Notes under the pieces: generated by a model
Told to the model about the DNA's origin: nothing
Databases searched by the model: none
What the model saw: only the letters and a program-made list of their open reading frames with translations
From: Oscillospiraceae bacterium
Lineage (GTDB): Bacteria; Bacillota; Clostridia; Oscillospirales; CAG-272
Assembly: GCA_015064525.1 (NCBI GenBank)
Contig: SVSC01000006.1
Span: 1 to 41,204 of the forward strand
Length of the DNA stretch: 41,204 nucleotides
Reading direction: 5' to 3'
In this document: in pieces, positions 1 to 8,340 of the stretch
How the letters are laid out: the number at the start of each line of letters is the position of its first letter
Position numbering within the stretch: the first letter of the stretch is position 1
Position numbers and translations under genes: made by a program

Positions 1-1
1 A

Positions 2-907
2 ACGCCAAACCGCAAAATGAGCATCTCCCGTCACCAGTACGTGCTGGACATGAGCCGTGCCGACGTTCGGGATTATCTCTTCGATTGCATCAAAAAGGTG
101 TTGGACAGCGCCAATATCGCCTACATCAAGTGGGACTTTAACCGTAGCCTCACCGAGGTTGGTAGCGCCCCTCTGGAGTCCAACCGTCAGCAGGAGGTTT
201 TCCACCGCTACGTTCTGGGACTTTACGAGCTTTTGGAGCGCCTGCTCCACGCTTACCCCAACCTGCTTCTGGAGGGATGCGCCAGCGGAGGCGGTCGCTT
301 TGATCCCGCATGGCTCTACTATGCCCCTCAATACTGGACCAGCGATGATTCCGACGCCATGGAACGCTTGGACATCCAGTACGGCACCTCCATGTGCTAT
401 CCCGTTTCCACGGTTGGCGCGCACGTTTCCGCCTGCCCCAACCATCAGGTAAAGCGCAACACGCCTTTGGAAACCCGCGGTCACGTTGCGCTGGCAGGCA
501 CCTTTGGCTATGAGCTGGATCCCACCAAGCTCACCGACACCGAAAAGGAGATCGTGAAGCGGCAATGCGCCGACTACCATAAGTACTATAACGTCATCCA
601 CAACGGCGAGCTGTATCGCTTGATCTCCCCGCAGGAAAACCGTTGTCGCTGTGCTTGGTCCTATGTGCTTCCCGATAAGAGCGAGGCGCTGGTAACCTAC
701 GTTGTGATCCGCACCGGCGTTTACGAGCGCCACTACCTTCGTCTTGCGGGTCTGGATCCCAACCGCCGCTACCGCATTGAGGGAACCGATCAGGTTCTTT
801 GCGGCAACACCCTGATGAATGCGGGATTGAACCTCATGCAAGCCTTCCGCGATCACACCTCTGCCCTGATCCATCTGATCGCGGTAGACGAAGGAGAAGC
901 GGAATGA
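2..907 (+). CDS. Alpha-galactosidase, GH36-type, C-terminal part (5' end outside window)
   Basis: Frame is open to the window edge (PNRKMSISRHQYVLDMSR...); motifs IKWDFNR, LLEGCASGGGRFD and YWTSDDSDAMER are typical of the GH36 catalytic domain. Confidence 0.9.
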   Translation, partial: TPNRKMSISRHQYVLDMSRADVRDYLFDCIKKVLDSANIAYIKWDFNRSLTEVGSAPLESNRQQEVFHRYVLGLYELLERLLHAYPNLLLEGCASGGGRFDPAWLYYAPQYWTSDDSDAMERLDIQYGTSMCYPVSTVGAHVSACPNHQVKRNTPLETRGHVALAGTFGYELDPTKLTDTEKEIVKRQCADYHKYYNVIHNGELYRLISPQENRCRCAWSYVLPDKSEALVTYVVIRTGVYERHYLRLAGLDPNRRYRIEGTDQVLCGNTLMNAGLNLMQAFRDHTSALIHLIAVDEGEAE

Positions 908-1611
908 AGCTGGGATTGTTTTCGGATTCTCACTACTGTAAGCTCGCCACCTCCTGCGGAACGCGGCGCCCTTCCCTATCGCTGGGCAAGCTCCGCGAGG
1001 CAATGGATGCCTTCCGCGAGGAAAAGGTAGACTACGTGCTTTGCCTCGGTGATCTTACCGACAAGGGTACCACTCCCGAGGAGCCCCGAGAGTGCATGGA
1101 GGAAATTCTGCGGTTGATCGGCTCCTACGGGCTTCCCTTCCGCGCCATTGCGGGAAATCACGACTACGCCGTGTTCAGCGGTGCCGAATTTTCAGCGCTT
1201 ACGGGTAGCCCCGAGGCACCGTTTCTTCTGGAAACCGATACCCACACGCTGATCTTTTTGGACGCCAACTTCCGCTCCGACCTCCGCCGCTTCGACGTTG
1301 CGGGGGTGGAATGGAAGGACTCCAATCTGCCTCACGATCAGCTAATCTTTTTGAAAAACGCGCTTGACGCCGCAACCAAGCCCTGCGTGGTATTGCTTCA
1401 CGAAAACCTCGACCCTACCGTTCAGGTAGATCATATCGTAAAGAACGCAGCAGAAGCAAGAGCAATTCTTGAAGCGAGCGGAAAGGTGTCGCTTGTGCTG
1501 CAGGGACACTACCATTGGGGCGCCGACACCGTGATAAACGGCATTCGCTACCTCACTCTGCCTGCCATGTGCGAGGGAGAGGACAATCACTTTTTGATCC
1601 TGGAGATTTGA
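904..1611 (+). CDS. Metallophosphoesterase (calcineurin-like)
   Basis: MKLGLFSDSHY...LCLGDLTDKG...AIAGNHD...LQGHYHWG motifs; ATGA overlap with the upstream gene supports the 904 start. Confidence 0.85.
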   Translation: MKLGLFSDSHYCKLATSCGTRRPSLSLGKLREAMDAFREEKVDYVLCLGDLTDKGTTPEEPRECMEEILRLIGSYGLPFRAIAGNHDYAVFSGAEFSALTGSPEAPFLLETDTHTLIFLDANFRSDLRRFDVAGVEWKDSNLPHDQLIFLKNALDAATKPCVVLLHENLDPTVQVDHIVKNAAEARAILEASGKVSLVLQGHYHWGADTVINGIRYLTLPAMCEGEDNHFLILEI

Positions 1612-1624
1612 TGCAAAGATCAAA

Positions 1625-1658
1625 GAAGCCCGCGCAGGCGAATGCCTGCGCGGGCTTC
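1625..1658 (+). terminator. Strong hairpin after the metallophosphoesterase gene (terminator-like, weak T tract)
   Basis: gaagcccgcgcaggc-gaat-gcctgcgcgggcttc, 15-bp perfect stem. Confidence 0.55.
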
Positions 1659-1934
1659 AGCTTGCTGACAAAGGGGTTAGCACTATCATTTTGACGAAAA
1701 GTTTTCGCCAACGCGCTTGCGCGTTTCCTTTTCTCAAAAGGCGGCGCGGTGGAGGGCGCGGAGCCCTCCTCGCCCGTCGCAACGGGCGAAATTCCCCTAA
1801 TCGGCGTTTCTTTTTGATAACTTTTTCTTTGCGCCTCTTTCTGCAAAGAAAAAGTGGCGAAAGTTGTATAATAATAGTGGACACCTCGAAGAGAGAATGG
1901 TATAATAAAGAAAACAGACAGAGAGGAGTCCAAA

Positions 1935-2228
1935 ATGAGCAGGAAATACACAAAGGAGTTTAAGGTAAAAATATGCCAAATGGTATTAGAAGATGATGTA
2001 AAGATCTCTGAAATTGCAGAGAAGTTCTCCATCAACAATACCATGGTATATCGCTGGGTGGAGCAATATCGACGACAAGGCGACGAGGCTTTTGTCGGAA
2101 CAGGACATTTGACCCCCACAGAGGCTGCACTGAAAAAACTTCAAAAGGAAAACGAAAGACTTCGTATTGAGAATGAAATCTTAAAAAAAGCAGCAGCATA
2201 CTTTGCCAAACATCCAAAAGGAAAATAA
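1935..2228 (+). CDS. IS3-family transposase OrfA (HTH, leucine-zipper-like C-terminus)
   Basis: MSRKYTKEFKVKICQMVLEDDVKISEIAEKFSINNTMVYRWVEQYRRQG...LKKLQKENERLRIENEILKKAAAYF. Confidence 0.93.
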   Translation: MSRKYTKEFKVKICQMVLEDDVKISEIAEKFSINNTMVYRWVEQYRRQGDEAFVGTGHLTPTEAALKKLQKENERLRIENEILKKAAAYFAKHPKGK

Positions 2229-3085
2229 GCTTCGCCATTAAGGAACTTTTGGACTATGACACCACCAAGGTATGCAAGCTTTTAGGGGTGTCAAGAAGCA
2301 ACTACTATAAACAGAGAACGCGCAATCTCACAGAGAAAAGACAAAAAGATGAACAGTTGGTGATACAATGCTTCAAGGATCACCATGGAAGATACGGTCG
2401 CATCCGTATCAGAAAAGCACTGTTGGAGCAAGGATGCACGGTAAGCGAATACCAAATCGCACGTGTTTTGGAGGAAAACGGTCTTATTGCCAAGAGTGGA
2501 CGTAAAAGACGTCACTATGCTAATAGGGCGACCGAGCAACAATGTATTGAGGAAAACCTAATTCAAAACAAGACATCTGTTACCGAGATCAATTATCTTT
2601 GGTGTGCGGATATTACCGAATTGAAGTATGCTTCCAAAGAAAAACTGTTCTTGGCAGGAGTGATTGATGTGGCCAGCCGCAGATTGATTGGCTGGGCAAT
2701 CGGGAAAAGACAAACCAAGGAACTGGTTCAGGATGCGTTTCGCATGGCGGTAGGAAGAAACCCGATCCGGCCAAGGGATGCAGTCTTTCATAGTGACCGA
2801 GGTGTTCAATATACAGCCTTATCTACAAAGACATTGATTGAATCCTATGGTTTCCGAAAAAGCATGTCCAAACCCGGAACTCCACACGACAATCAACCCA
2901 TCGAGAGTTTCTGGCGAACCCTCGAAGTTGAGATGCCTGATATCAGGCATCTCAACTTCGAGGAGGCCTGTCGTAGTATCGTCGCCTATATTGAGTGTTA
3001 CTATAATCCCATTCGCTTGCATTCTTCACTCAATTATTTATCCCCAAATACTTTTTTCTCTCTTTCTTCTGTCCACTTATCTTGA
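2189..3085 (+). CDS. IS3-family transposase OrfB (rve integrase core), probably made as an OrfAB -1 frameshift product
   Basis: DDE-type motifs WCADITEL, FHSDRGVQYT and PIESFWRTLE; the -1 frame is open back to the A7 run at 2183-2189 near the end of orfA. The ORF track starts at TTG 2249. Confidence 0.9.
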   Translation, partial: SSSILCQTSKRKISFAIKELLDYDTTKVCKLLGVSRSNYYKQRTRNLTEKRQKDEQLVIQCFKDHHGRYGRIRIRKALLEQGCTVSEYQIARVLEENGLIAKSGRKRRHYANRATEQQCIEENLIQNKTSVTEINYLWCADITELKYASKEKLFLAGVIDVASRRLIGWAIGKRQTKELVQDAFRMAVGRNPIRPRDAVFHSDRGVQYTALSTKTLIESYGFRKSMSKPGTPHDNQPIESFWRTLEVEMPDIRHLNFEEACRSIVAYIECYYNPIRLHSSLNYLSPNTFFSLSSVHLS

Positions 3086-3156
3086 CAAGTTTCGGCTAAC
3101 ATATTTGTACTATTTAACGAACTGTCATTTTGGCAATACGGTTTGTCAGTGATCTG

Positions 3157-3187
3157 GAGCCGCCCGATCGGGCGGCTCGATTTTTGT
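3157..3187 (+). terminator. Rho-independent terminator-like palindrome
   Basis: gagccgcccgatcgggcggctc followed by gattttt. Confidence 0.6.
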
Positions 3188-3208
3188 GGAGAGATATATG
3201 TGGAGATA

Positions 3209-3238
3209 TTGACAAGCCCACCGCGGATATGGTATAAT
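3209..3238 (+). promoter_or_regulatory. Sigma-A-type promoter
   Basis: TTGACA - 18 nt - TATAAT upstream of the 3289 gene. Confidence 0.7.
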
Positions 3239-3288
3239 AGGGCAGATCACCCGAGACCGGCATGGACAACGAAAAAGGAGAGCGCGGT

Positions 3289-3774
3289 ATGAATTTGAAA
3301 TTGGCAAGGATTGCCGAGGCGGAAACAAAGAACAATTATCATGGCAACACCCTGGCTGCCATTGGAAATCTTCAAGTCCTGCGGGAGCATTTTCCGCCGT
3401 CGGTCACGGTGGAGGACCTGGAGGGGGATTGGAGCGGCGCTTTTGCCTACCATTGCGCCGTACTTGCAGGCTCGTCTCTGCCGCCCAAGTATCCCGATCC
3501 CAGAGTGCGCGGTTGCTTCAACCTCGTTTCCTCTTGGTGGGAGTATGCTCGCCTGCCCAAGATCCGCATTCTCCATTCCCCCGCGGAACTGCCGGAGGTG
3601 GGAGATCTTGCCGTGTTCCGCTTGTCCTCGGAAAAGCCCCCCATGATCGGTATTGTGCTTTCGGTGGGGGAGGGCTCGGTGGAATTGGCAATGGGAGATT
3701 ATCACAACCATTCCGCCATTGCGGAGCGCCCGCTGAATGAGCTGATGGAGGGATTTATCCGCTTGGAGCGGTGA
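3289..3774 (+). CDS. Hypothetical protein, possibly CHAP/NlpC-P60-like without clear catalytic residues
   Basis: aaaggag SD before ATG at 3289; the layout DWSGAFAYHCAVLAG...PEVGDLAVFRL...IGIVLSVGEGSVELAMGDYHNHSAI resembles CHAP folds. Confidence 0.45.
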   Translation: MNLKLARIAEAETKNNYHGNTLAAIGNLQVLREHFPPSVTVEDLEGDWSGAFAYHCAVLAGSSLPPKYPDPRVRGCFNLVSSWWEYARLPKIRILHSPAELPEVGDLAVFRLSSEKPPMIGIVLSVGEGSVELAMGDYHNHSAIAERPLNELMEGFIRLER

Positions 3775-3800
3775 AGCAGTTCCTTTGGAATACGTTGATG

Positions 3801-3841
3801 CCCGACAGTGTATCCCGAAACGGGAAAACTGTCGGGTTTTT
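3801..3841 (+). terminator. Rho-independent terminator
   Basis: cccgacagt ... actgtcggg ttttt with an inner cccg-aaa-cggg. Confidence 0.8.
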
Positions 3842-3873
3842 CCATGGAATGGCGAAAAAGCGTTGGTAGGGGC

Positions 3874-3902
3874 TTGACAAAACGGCGTTTTTTGTGTATA
3901 AT
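3874..3902 (+). promoter_or_regulatory. Sigma-A-type promoter of rny
   Basis: TTGACA - 17 nt - TATAAT, perfect consensus. Confidence 0.8.
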
Positions 3903-3975
3903 AAAAGAAGTATGATGCAGGCGTGTTTGCTTTTTTTCATACAAGAAACCAATTCACACACAGGGAGGTGTTCGT

Positions 3976-5538
3976 ATCGAAATTTTGTATGCCGTAATCG
4001 GCGCTATCGCAGGTGCAGCCATTGGAGTGCTCGTGTTCTGGGGGATCACATCCGCCATCAAACGGGCTCGGCTGAAGAGCGGTAAGGAAAAAATCGCTTC
4101 CGCGGAAGAGGAAGCCAAGAAGCTGCTGGAGGTCGCCGCAAAGGAGGCTGAGGCAAAGAAGAAGGATATGGTCCTTGAGGCCAAGGAAGAGGTGCTTCGC
4201 TTAAGAAATGAGGCGGAGCGTGAAATCAAGGAGCGTCGCTCCGAGGTTTCCAGACAGGAGCGCAAGCTCAGCCAGAAGGAAGAAAATCTGGATAGAAAAA
4301 TCGAAATTGCAGAGCGAAAGAGCGAGCAACTCGATGAAAAAATGCGGGAAAACGATGAGGTTCGTGTGAAGATCGAGGAGGTTCTCGCCCAGCACGTAAA
4401 GCGCTTGGAGGAGATTTCCGGCTACACCACCGAGGAGGCAAAGCGTGAGCTTTTGATCCGCTTTGAGGAGGAAACCCGTCATGAAATGGCGCAAAAGCTG
4501 GATGAGCTGGAAAGCCAATTCAAGGAGGAATCCGAGGCAAAGGCAAGAAACCTTCTGAGCCTTGCCATTCAGAGATGCGCCGCAGACCACGTGGCGGAGG
4601 CAACCATTTCGGTGGTGTCGCTCCCCAGCGAGGAAATGAAGGGGCGCATCATCGGCCGCGAAGGCAGAAACATTCAGAAGCTGGAAACTCTCACGGGTGT
4701 GGAGCTGATCATCGACGACACTCCCGAGGCGATCACCGTTTCCGGATTTGATCCCGTTCGCCGCGAGATTGCGCGGCTGGCACTGGAGAAGCTGATCTCC
4801 GACGGACGTATCCACCCCGCTCGCATCGAGGAGATGGTGGAGAAATCCAAAAAAGAGGTTGAGGCTGTCATCAAGCAGGCAGGCGAGAGAGCCACCTTTG
4901 AAACCGGTGTTCACGGGGTGCATCCCGAGCTGGTTCGTATGCTTGGCAGACTTCGCTACCGCACCAGCTACGGTCAGAACGTGCTGAAGCATTCGATTGA
5001 GGTGTCCTGGCTGGCAGGCATCATGGCAGAGGAATTGGGGCTGGACGGTACCCTTGCCCGCCGCGCGGGTCTGCTCCACGACATTGGTAAGGCGTTCCCG
5101 CAGGATGCGGAGGGCTCCCACGTTGAGTTGGGTGTGAACGCCGTGAAGAAGTTCAAGGAGAACGCCGACGTGATCCACGCCATCGAGGCGCACCACAACG
5201 ACGTTGAGCCCAGAACCATCATTGCCATTCTTGTGCAGGCTGCCGATGCGGTTTCCGCCGCAAGACCCGGCGCTCGCAGAGAGGACATGGAAAACTACAT
5301 CAAGCGTTTGGAAAAGCTGGAGGAGATCGCGGTTGGCTTCAAGGGCGTGGAGAGAGCCTTTGCCATTCAGGCAGGCAGAGAGATCCGCGTGATGGTGAAG
5401 CCGGAGATGGTTTCCGACGAGGATATGAAGCTGATCGCCAGAGAAATGGCGAAGAAGATCGAGGACGAGGTCAAGTATCCCGGTCAGATCAAGCTCAATC
5501 TCATCCGCGAAACCAGAACGGTGGATTACGCCAAGTAA
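3976..5538 (+). CDS. rny: Ribonuclease Y (start either ATC 3976 or TTG 3985)
   Basis: N-terminal TM segment and coiled coil, KH motif [40 protein letters not shown] motif [12 protein letters not shown]; ends ETRTVDYAK. Confidence 0.95.
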   Translation: MEILYAVIGAIAGAAIGVLVFWGITSAIKRARLKSGKEKIASAEEEAKKLLEVAAKEAEAKKKDMVLEAKEEVLRLRNEAEREIKERRSEVSRQERKLSQKEENLDRKIEIAERKSEQLDEKMRENDEVRVKIEEVLAQHVKRLEEISGYTTEEAKRELLIRFEEETRHEMAQKLDELESQFKEESEAKARNLLSLAIQRCAADHVAEATISVVSLPSEEMKGRIIGREGRNIQKLETLTGVELIIDDTPEAITVSGFDPVRREIARLALEKLISDGRIHPARIEEMVEKSKKEVEAVIKQAGERATFETGVHGVHPELVRMLGRLRYRTSYGQNVLKHSIEVSWLAGIMAEELGLDGTLARRAGLLHDIGKAFPQDAEGSHVELGVNAVKKFKENADVIHAIEAHHNDVEPRTIIAILVQAADAVSAARPGARREDMENYIKRLEKLEEIAVGFKGVERAFAIQAGREIRVMVKPEMVSDEDMKLIAREMAKKIEDEVKYPGQIKLNLIRETRTVDYAK

Positions 5539-5579
5539 TTTCACAGCGGTATCGCGATTCAAAACAGAAAAAAACAAAG

Positions 5580-5627
5580 CCGCACCCCACCCCTCTGCGA
5601 TTTGCAGAGGCGTTGGGTGCGTTTTTT
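5580..5627 (+). terminator. Rho-independent terminator after rny
   Basis: cgcaccccacccctctgc-gattt-gcagaggcgttgggtgcg tttttt. Confidence 0.85.
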
Positions 5628-5652
5628 CGTGTATGCTCGGCGCGCGATATCG

Positions 5653-5715
5653 CTTGACGGTGGAGGTCTGCCGCAGATTTGACGGTGGAGGTCTGCCGCA
5701 GGCTTGACGGTGGGA
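5653..5715. repeat. 25-bp tandem direct repeat, about 2.5 copies
   Basis: ttgacggtggaggtctgccgcaga units starting at 5654, 5679 and 5704 (third partial). Confidence 0.85.
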
Positions 5716-5760
5716 GCTGTCGGTGAATTTGTTGATGAACGGCTTCCTATCCGTTTTTGT

Positions 5761-6393
5761 TTACGTCTTTTTATTCCTGTCCTCGGCGAGCCTGCCCGCA
5801 ATGCGGGCGGCAACGATCTCCAACGCGGTCTTGTTCTGACCGCCGTTGATGATGATGTCGGCGTATTTCTTGGTGGGCTCCACATAAAGGGCGTGCATGG
5901 GCTTTACGGTGGTAATGTACTGGTGGATTACTCCGTCGATATCTCTGCCGCGCTCCCGAACGTCTCGACGGAGGCGGCGGAGAATGCGCTCGTCGGCATC
6001 GGCGTCGGTGTAGATTTTTATGTCAAACAGCTCCCGCAGGCGCTCATCGTGAAAGGTGAGAATACCGTCCACCAGCATCACGGGGGCGGGGAGGAGCCGC
6101 TGAAGCTCCTTTTTGCGGGTGTGGTTGCAGAAATCGTAGCAGGGCATATCCACCGCGTTTCCTGCCTGCAGCTCCCGCAAATGCTTCACCAAAAGATCGG
6201 TGTCCAGCGCGTCGGGGCAATCGTAGTTGGTTTTCAGGCGCTCCTCCATGGGGAGATGATCCTGAGGCTTGTAGTAGTTGTCGTAGCTGATCACGGTAAT
6301 GGAATTGGAAAAGAGCGAGAGCAGCCCCTCCGTGAAGGTGGATTTCCCCGCGCCGGTTCCCCCCGCGATACCAATAAACATGGGTGACTTCAT
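5761..6393 (-). CDS. udk: Uridine kinase / phosphoribulokinase-like P-loop kinase
   Basis: MKSPMFIGIAGGTGAGKSTFTEGLL...ISYDNYYKPQDHLPMEER...NYDCPDALDTDLL...RRLRRDVRERGRDIDGVI; start refined from the longer 447-aa ORF. Confidence 0.88.
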   Translation of the reverse strand: MKSPMFIGIAGGTGAGKSTFTEGLLSLFSNSITVISYDNYYKPQDHLPMEERLKTNYDCPDALDTDLLVKHLRELQAGNAVDMPCYDFCNHTRKKELQRLLPAPVMLVDGILTFHDERLRELFDIKIYTDADADERILRRLRRDVRERGRDIDGVIHQYITTVKPMHALYVEPTKKYADIIINGGQNKTALEIVAARIAGRLAEDRNKKT

Positions 6394-6522
6394 ATGAAAG
6401 CTCCTTCCGTTTTTTTTCAGTATATCACAGAAAGGAAAGTTTGTCAACTCCTGTCGAAGGATTTGCATATGCTGATAGCAGGACGCCAAGGGCGTCCAAA
6501 CCCGAACAAAGGAGACAACGCA

Positions 6523-7371
6523 ATGGCAACCTTTACCAATAAAGCCACCCTCAGCTACAGCGGCAGAACCACCGAATCCAATACGGTAACGGGAACCCTG
6601 CCCGAAACGCTGACGGTGACCAAGCAGCCGCTTTCCGACACCTACGCCCCCGGGGGTACCGTCACCTATGCGATTACCCTGATCAACGATGGCGCCGTGG
6701 CGCAAAGCGGCTTGACCCTCACCGATAATCTGGGCGCCTACGAGCTTACGGAGGGCGTCACCGTTTATCCGCTCACCTACGTTGGCGGCACCCTCACCTA
6801 CTACGTCAACGGTGTTTTGCAGGCAACGCCCACGATTGATGATGCCGTCCCTCTTACCGTTAGCGGTCTTTCGGTTCCCGCGGGCGGAAACGGGATCCTG
6901 CTCTATCAGGCAACCGCCAACGGCTTCGCGCCTCTTGAGGCGGGTGGCAGTATTGTGAACACCGTCACGCTGCAAAGCGTTGGCGGAGAGGTGGAAACGG
7001 CGTCGGCAACCGTTTTGGCGGAAGCCGACGCCCAATTGAGCATTGTGAAATCGCTCTCTCCCACCACCGTTCCCGAAAACGGCAGAGTCACCTATACCTT
7101 CCAAATTCTCAACACGGGAAACGAGGCAGCGGTGGCAACCGATAACGTGACCGTGACCGACCTCTTCCAGCCGATACTCAACGACATTACCGTCACCCTC
7201 AACGGTGCCGTGTTGGAGGAGGGAAGCGGCTACACCTACGATGAGGCAACGGGGCTGTTCACCACCGTTCCGAGCGTGATCACGGTTCCCGCCGCCACCT
7301 ACGTGTTGGGGGAGGACGGCTACACCGTGGTTCCCGGCTCGGCTGTGCTGACGGTTACGGGAACCATTTGA
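6523..7371 (+). CDS. DUF11-repeat protein without signal peptide
   Basis: aaaggag SD before ATG 6523; two DUF11-like blocks (VTKQPLSDTYAPGGTVTYAITLINDG and IVKSLSPTTVPENGRVTYTFQILNTGNEAA). Confidence 0.75.
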   Translation: MATFTNKATLSYSGRTTESNTVTGTLPETLTVTKQPLSDTYAPGGTVTYAITLINDGAVAQSGLTLTDNLGAYELTEGVTVYPLTYVGGTLTYYVNGVLQATPTIDDAVPLTVSGLSVPAGGNGILLYQATANGFAPLEAGGSIVNTVTLQSVGGEVETASATVLAEADAQLSIVKSLSPTTVPENGRVTYTFQILNTGNEAAVATDNVTVTDLFQPILNDITVTLNGAVLEEGSGYTYDEATGLFTTVPSVITVPAATYVLGEDGYTVVPGSAVLTVTGTI

Positions 7372-8340
7372 TCAGAAACGCCGCAAAGGGAGTTCCCGAT
7401 GAATTTCAGCGTCCTCCCGTAAGGGGTGGATAATGAGATAGGCGCCGTTCAGCTCCTCCGCGAATAAGCGGACGGCGGTAATCTCCACGCTGTTGTAGGT
7501 GCGGTAATAGTAGACGCAGGATTCCAGACCGCAGCAGGAGGAGTAGAGCGTTCGGTAGAGCGGAGAGGCTCCGCAGCCCTGCACTTGGGAAACCGCTCCC
7601 AGCACGTGAAATGCCTGATGCACCGATTCCGAAACGCTTGCGGGGCGGTGGGCGCCCGCAAGCACAAGGGCGCCTCGCACAAAGCGAGCGGCAGAGGAGC
7701 AATCTCCGGGCAGAGGCGGAGCGGGCTCCGATAGATTCCGCTCCGAAAAGAGCTTTTCCTGAAGCTCCTTGGGAAACAGAGCGCTGTGGCGCGCAAGGGC
7801 TTTCCATTGCAGGGGGAAGGGAGGCTCGTTGGTGAGGACGTTTGCGGGATTGGGGTGAAGCTGAAGCCCTCTTTCCGTAATCTCGATCACCAAGGAGCCC
7901 TCCCGATCCGAAAGAAGCCAATGGAGGGGCTCGGCGGGCAACGCTTCCAAAAAACGGTGATCGGTGATGCAAATGCTTTGAAGCAATCGCTCCGCTTCCG
8001 CAATCGAGCGGCACTTTCCAAGCAGATAAGGAATCAGCTCAAAGGATGCCACGTTGTGGAGGTGATCATTGGACTTTTGGTATCGGGCGCTTTCGGCAAA
8101 CCGTAGCCCCGCCATGGCAAGCCCATGCTCGTTCACCGCGTCGAAATAGAGCGGATAATCCTCCAACACCTTTGCCATTCCGATGATGGCATAATGGTTG
8201 AGGTCGCTCTCCCCCGAGCGAAAGCGGAAGGGGTAGCGTCGCGGTGTGATCACAACGCTCTCTCCAAAGCTATGATCCCAATCTAAATTTCTGCCGAAAT
8301 AGCAGGCGTTTTCCGTGGAAAAACGTATGGCGGTACAGAT
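7372..8340 (-). CDS. Linear amide C-N hydrolase, choloylglycine hydrolase / penicillin acylase family (Ntn hydrolase), predicted ATC start
   Basis: Extending the 8253 ORF upstream gives (ATC)CTAIRFSTENACYFGRNLDWDHSFGESVVITPRRYPFRF, the classic MCTxxx N-terminus with nucleophile Cys2; also YPLYFDAVNEHGLAMAGL. Confidence 0.82.
   Translation of the reverse strand: MCTAIRFSTENACYFGRNLDWDHSFGESVVITPRRYPFRFRSGESDLNHYAIIGMAKVLEDYPLYFDAVNEHGLAMAGLRFAESARYQKSNDHLHNVASFELIPYLLGKCRSIAEAERLLQSICITDHRFLEALPAEPLHWLLSDREGSLVIEITERGLQLHPNPANVLTNEPPFPLQWKALARHSALFPKELQEKLFSERNLSEPAPPLPGDCSSAARFVRGALVLAGAHRPASVSESVHQAFHVLGAVSQVQGCGASPLYRTLYSSCCGLESCVYYYRTYNSVEITAVRLFAEELNGAYLIIHPLREDAEIHRELPLRRF

Larger units (their letters stand above)
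1866..3087 (+). mobile_element. IS3-family (IS150-like) insertion sequence, complete
   Basis: Imperfect terminal inverted repeats TGTATAATAATAGTGGACA (left) and TGTCAAGATAAGTGGACA (right, reverse complement), TG...CA ends, orfA/orfB inside, 3-bp flanking repeat AGT (1863-1865 and 3088-3090). Confidence 0.85.

Noticed and set aside
2819-3022. Antisense ORF containing LEVEMPDIRHLNFE considered as a duplicated transposase fragment
   Set aside because: It is simply the reverse reading of the 44-bp in-phase palindrome, not a second copy.
1935-3085. IS3 orfA/orfB considered as a disrupted (pseudogene) transposase
   Set aside because: The frame change matches the normal IS3 -1 frameshift layout, DDE motifs are intact and both terminal inverted repeats are present.
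4201-5577. 458-aa minus-strand ORF opposite rny (similar long antisense ORFs oppose lacZ, obgE, der, the ABC exporter and prfB)
   Set aside because: Shadow ORFs caused by biased codon usage on the sense strand; no recognisable motifs and no RBS, while the sense genes are clear family members.
5761-7104. 447-aa minus ORF as one long protein
   Set aside because: Only the last 210 aa are a uridine kinase with its own ATG; the upstream extension overlaps the DUF11 gene antisense and has no family signature.
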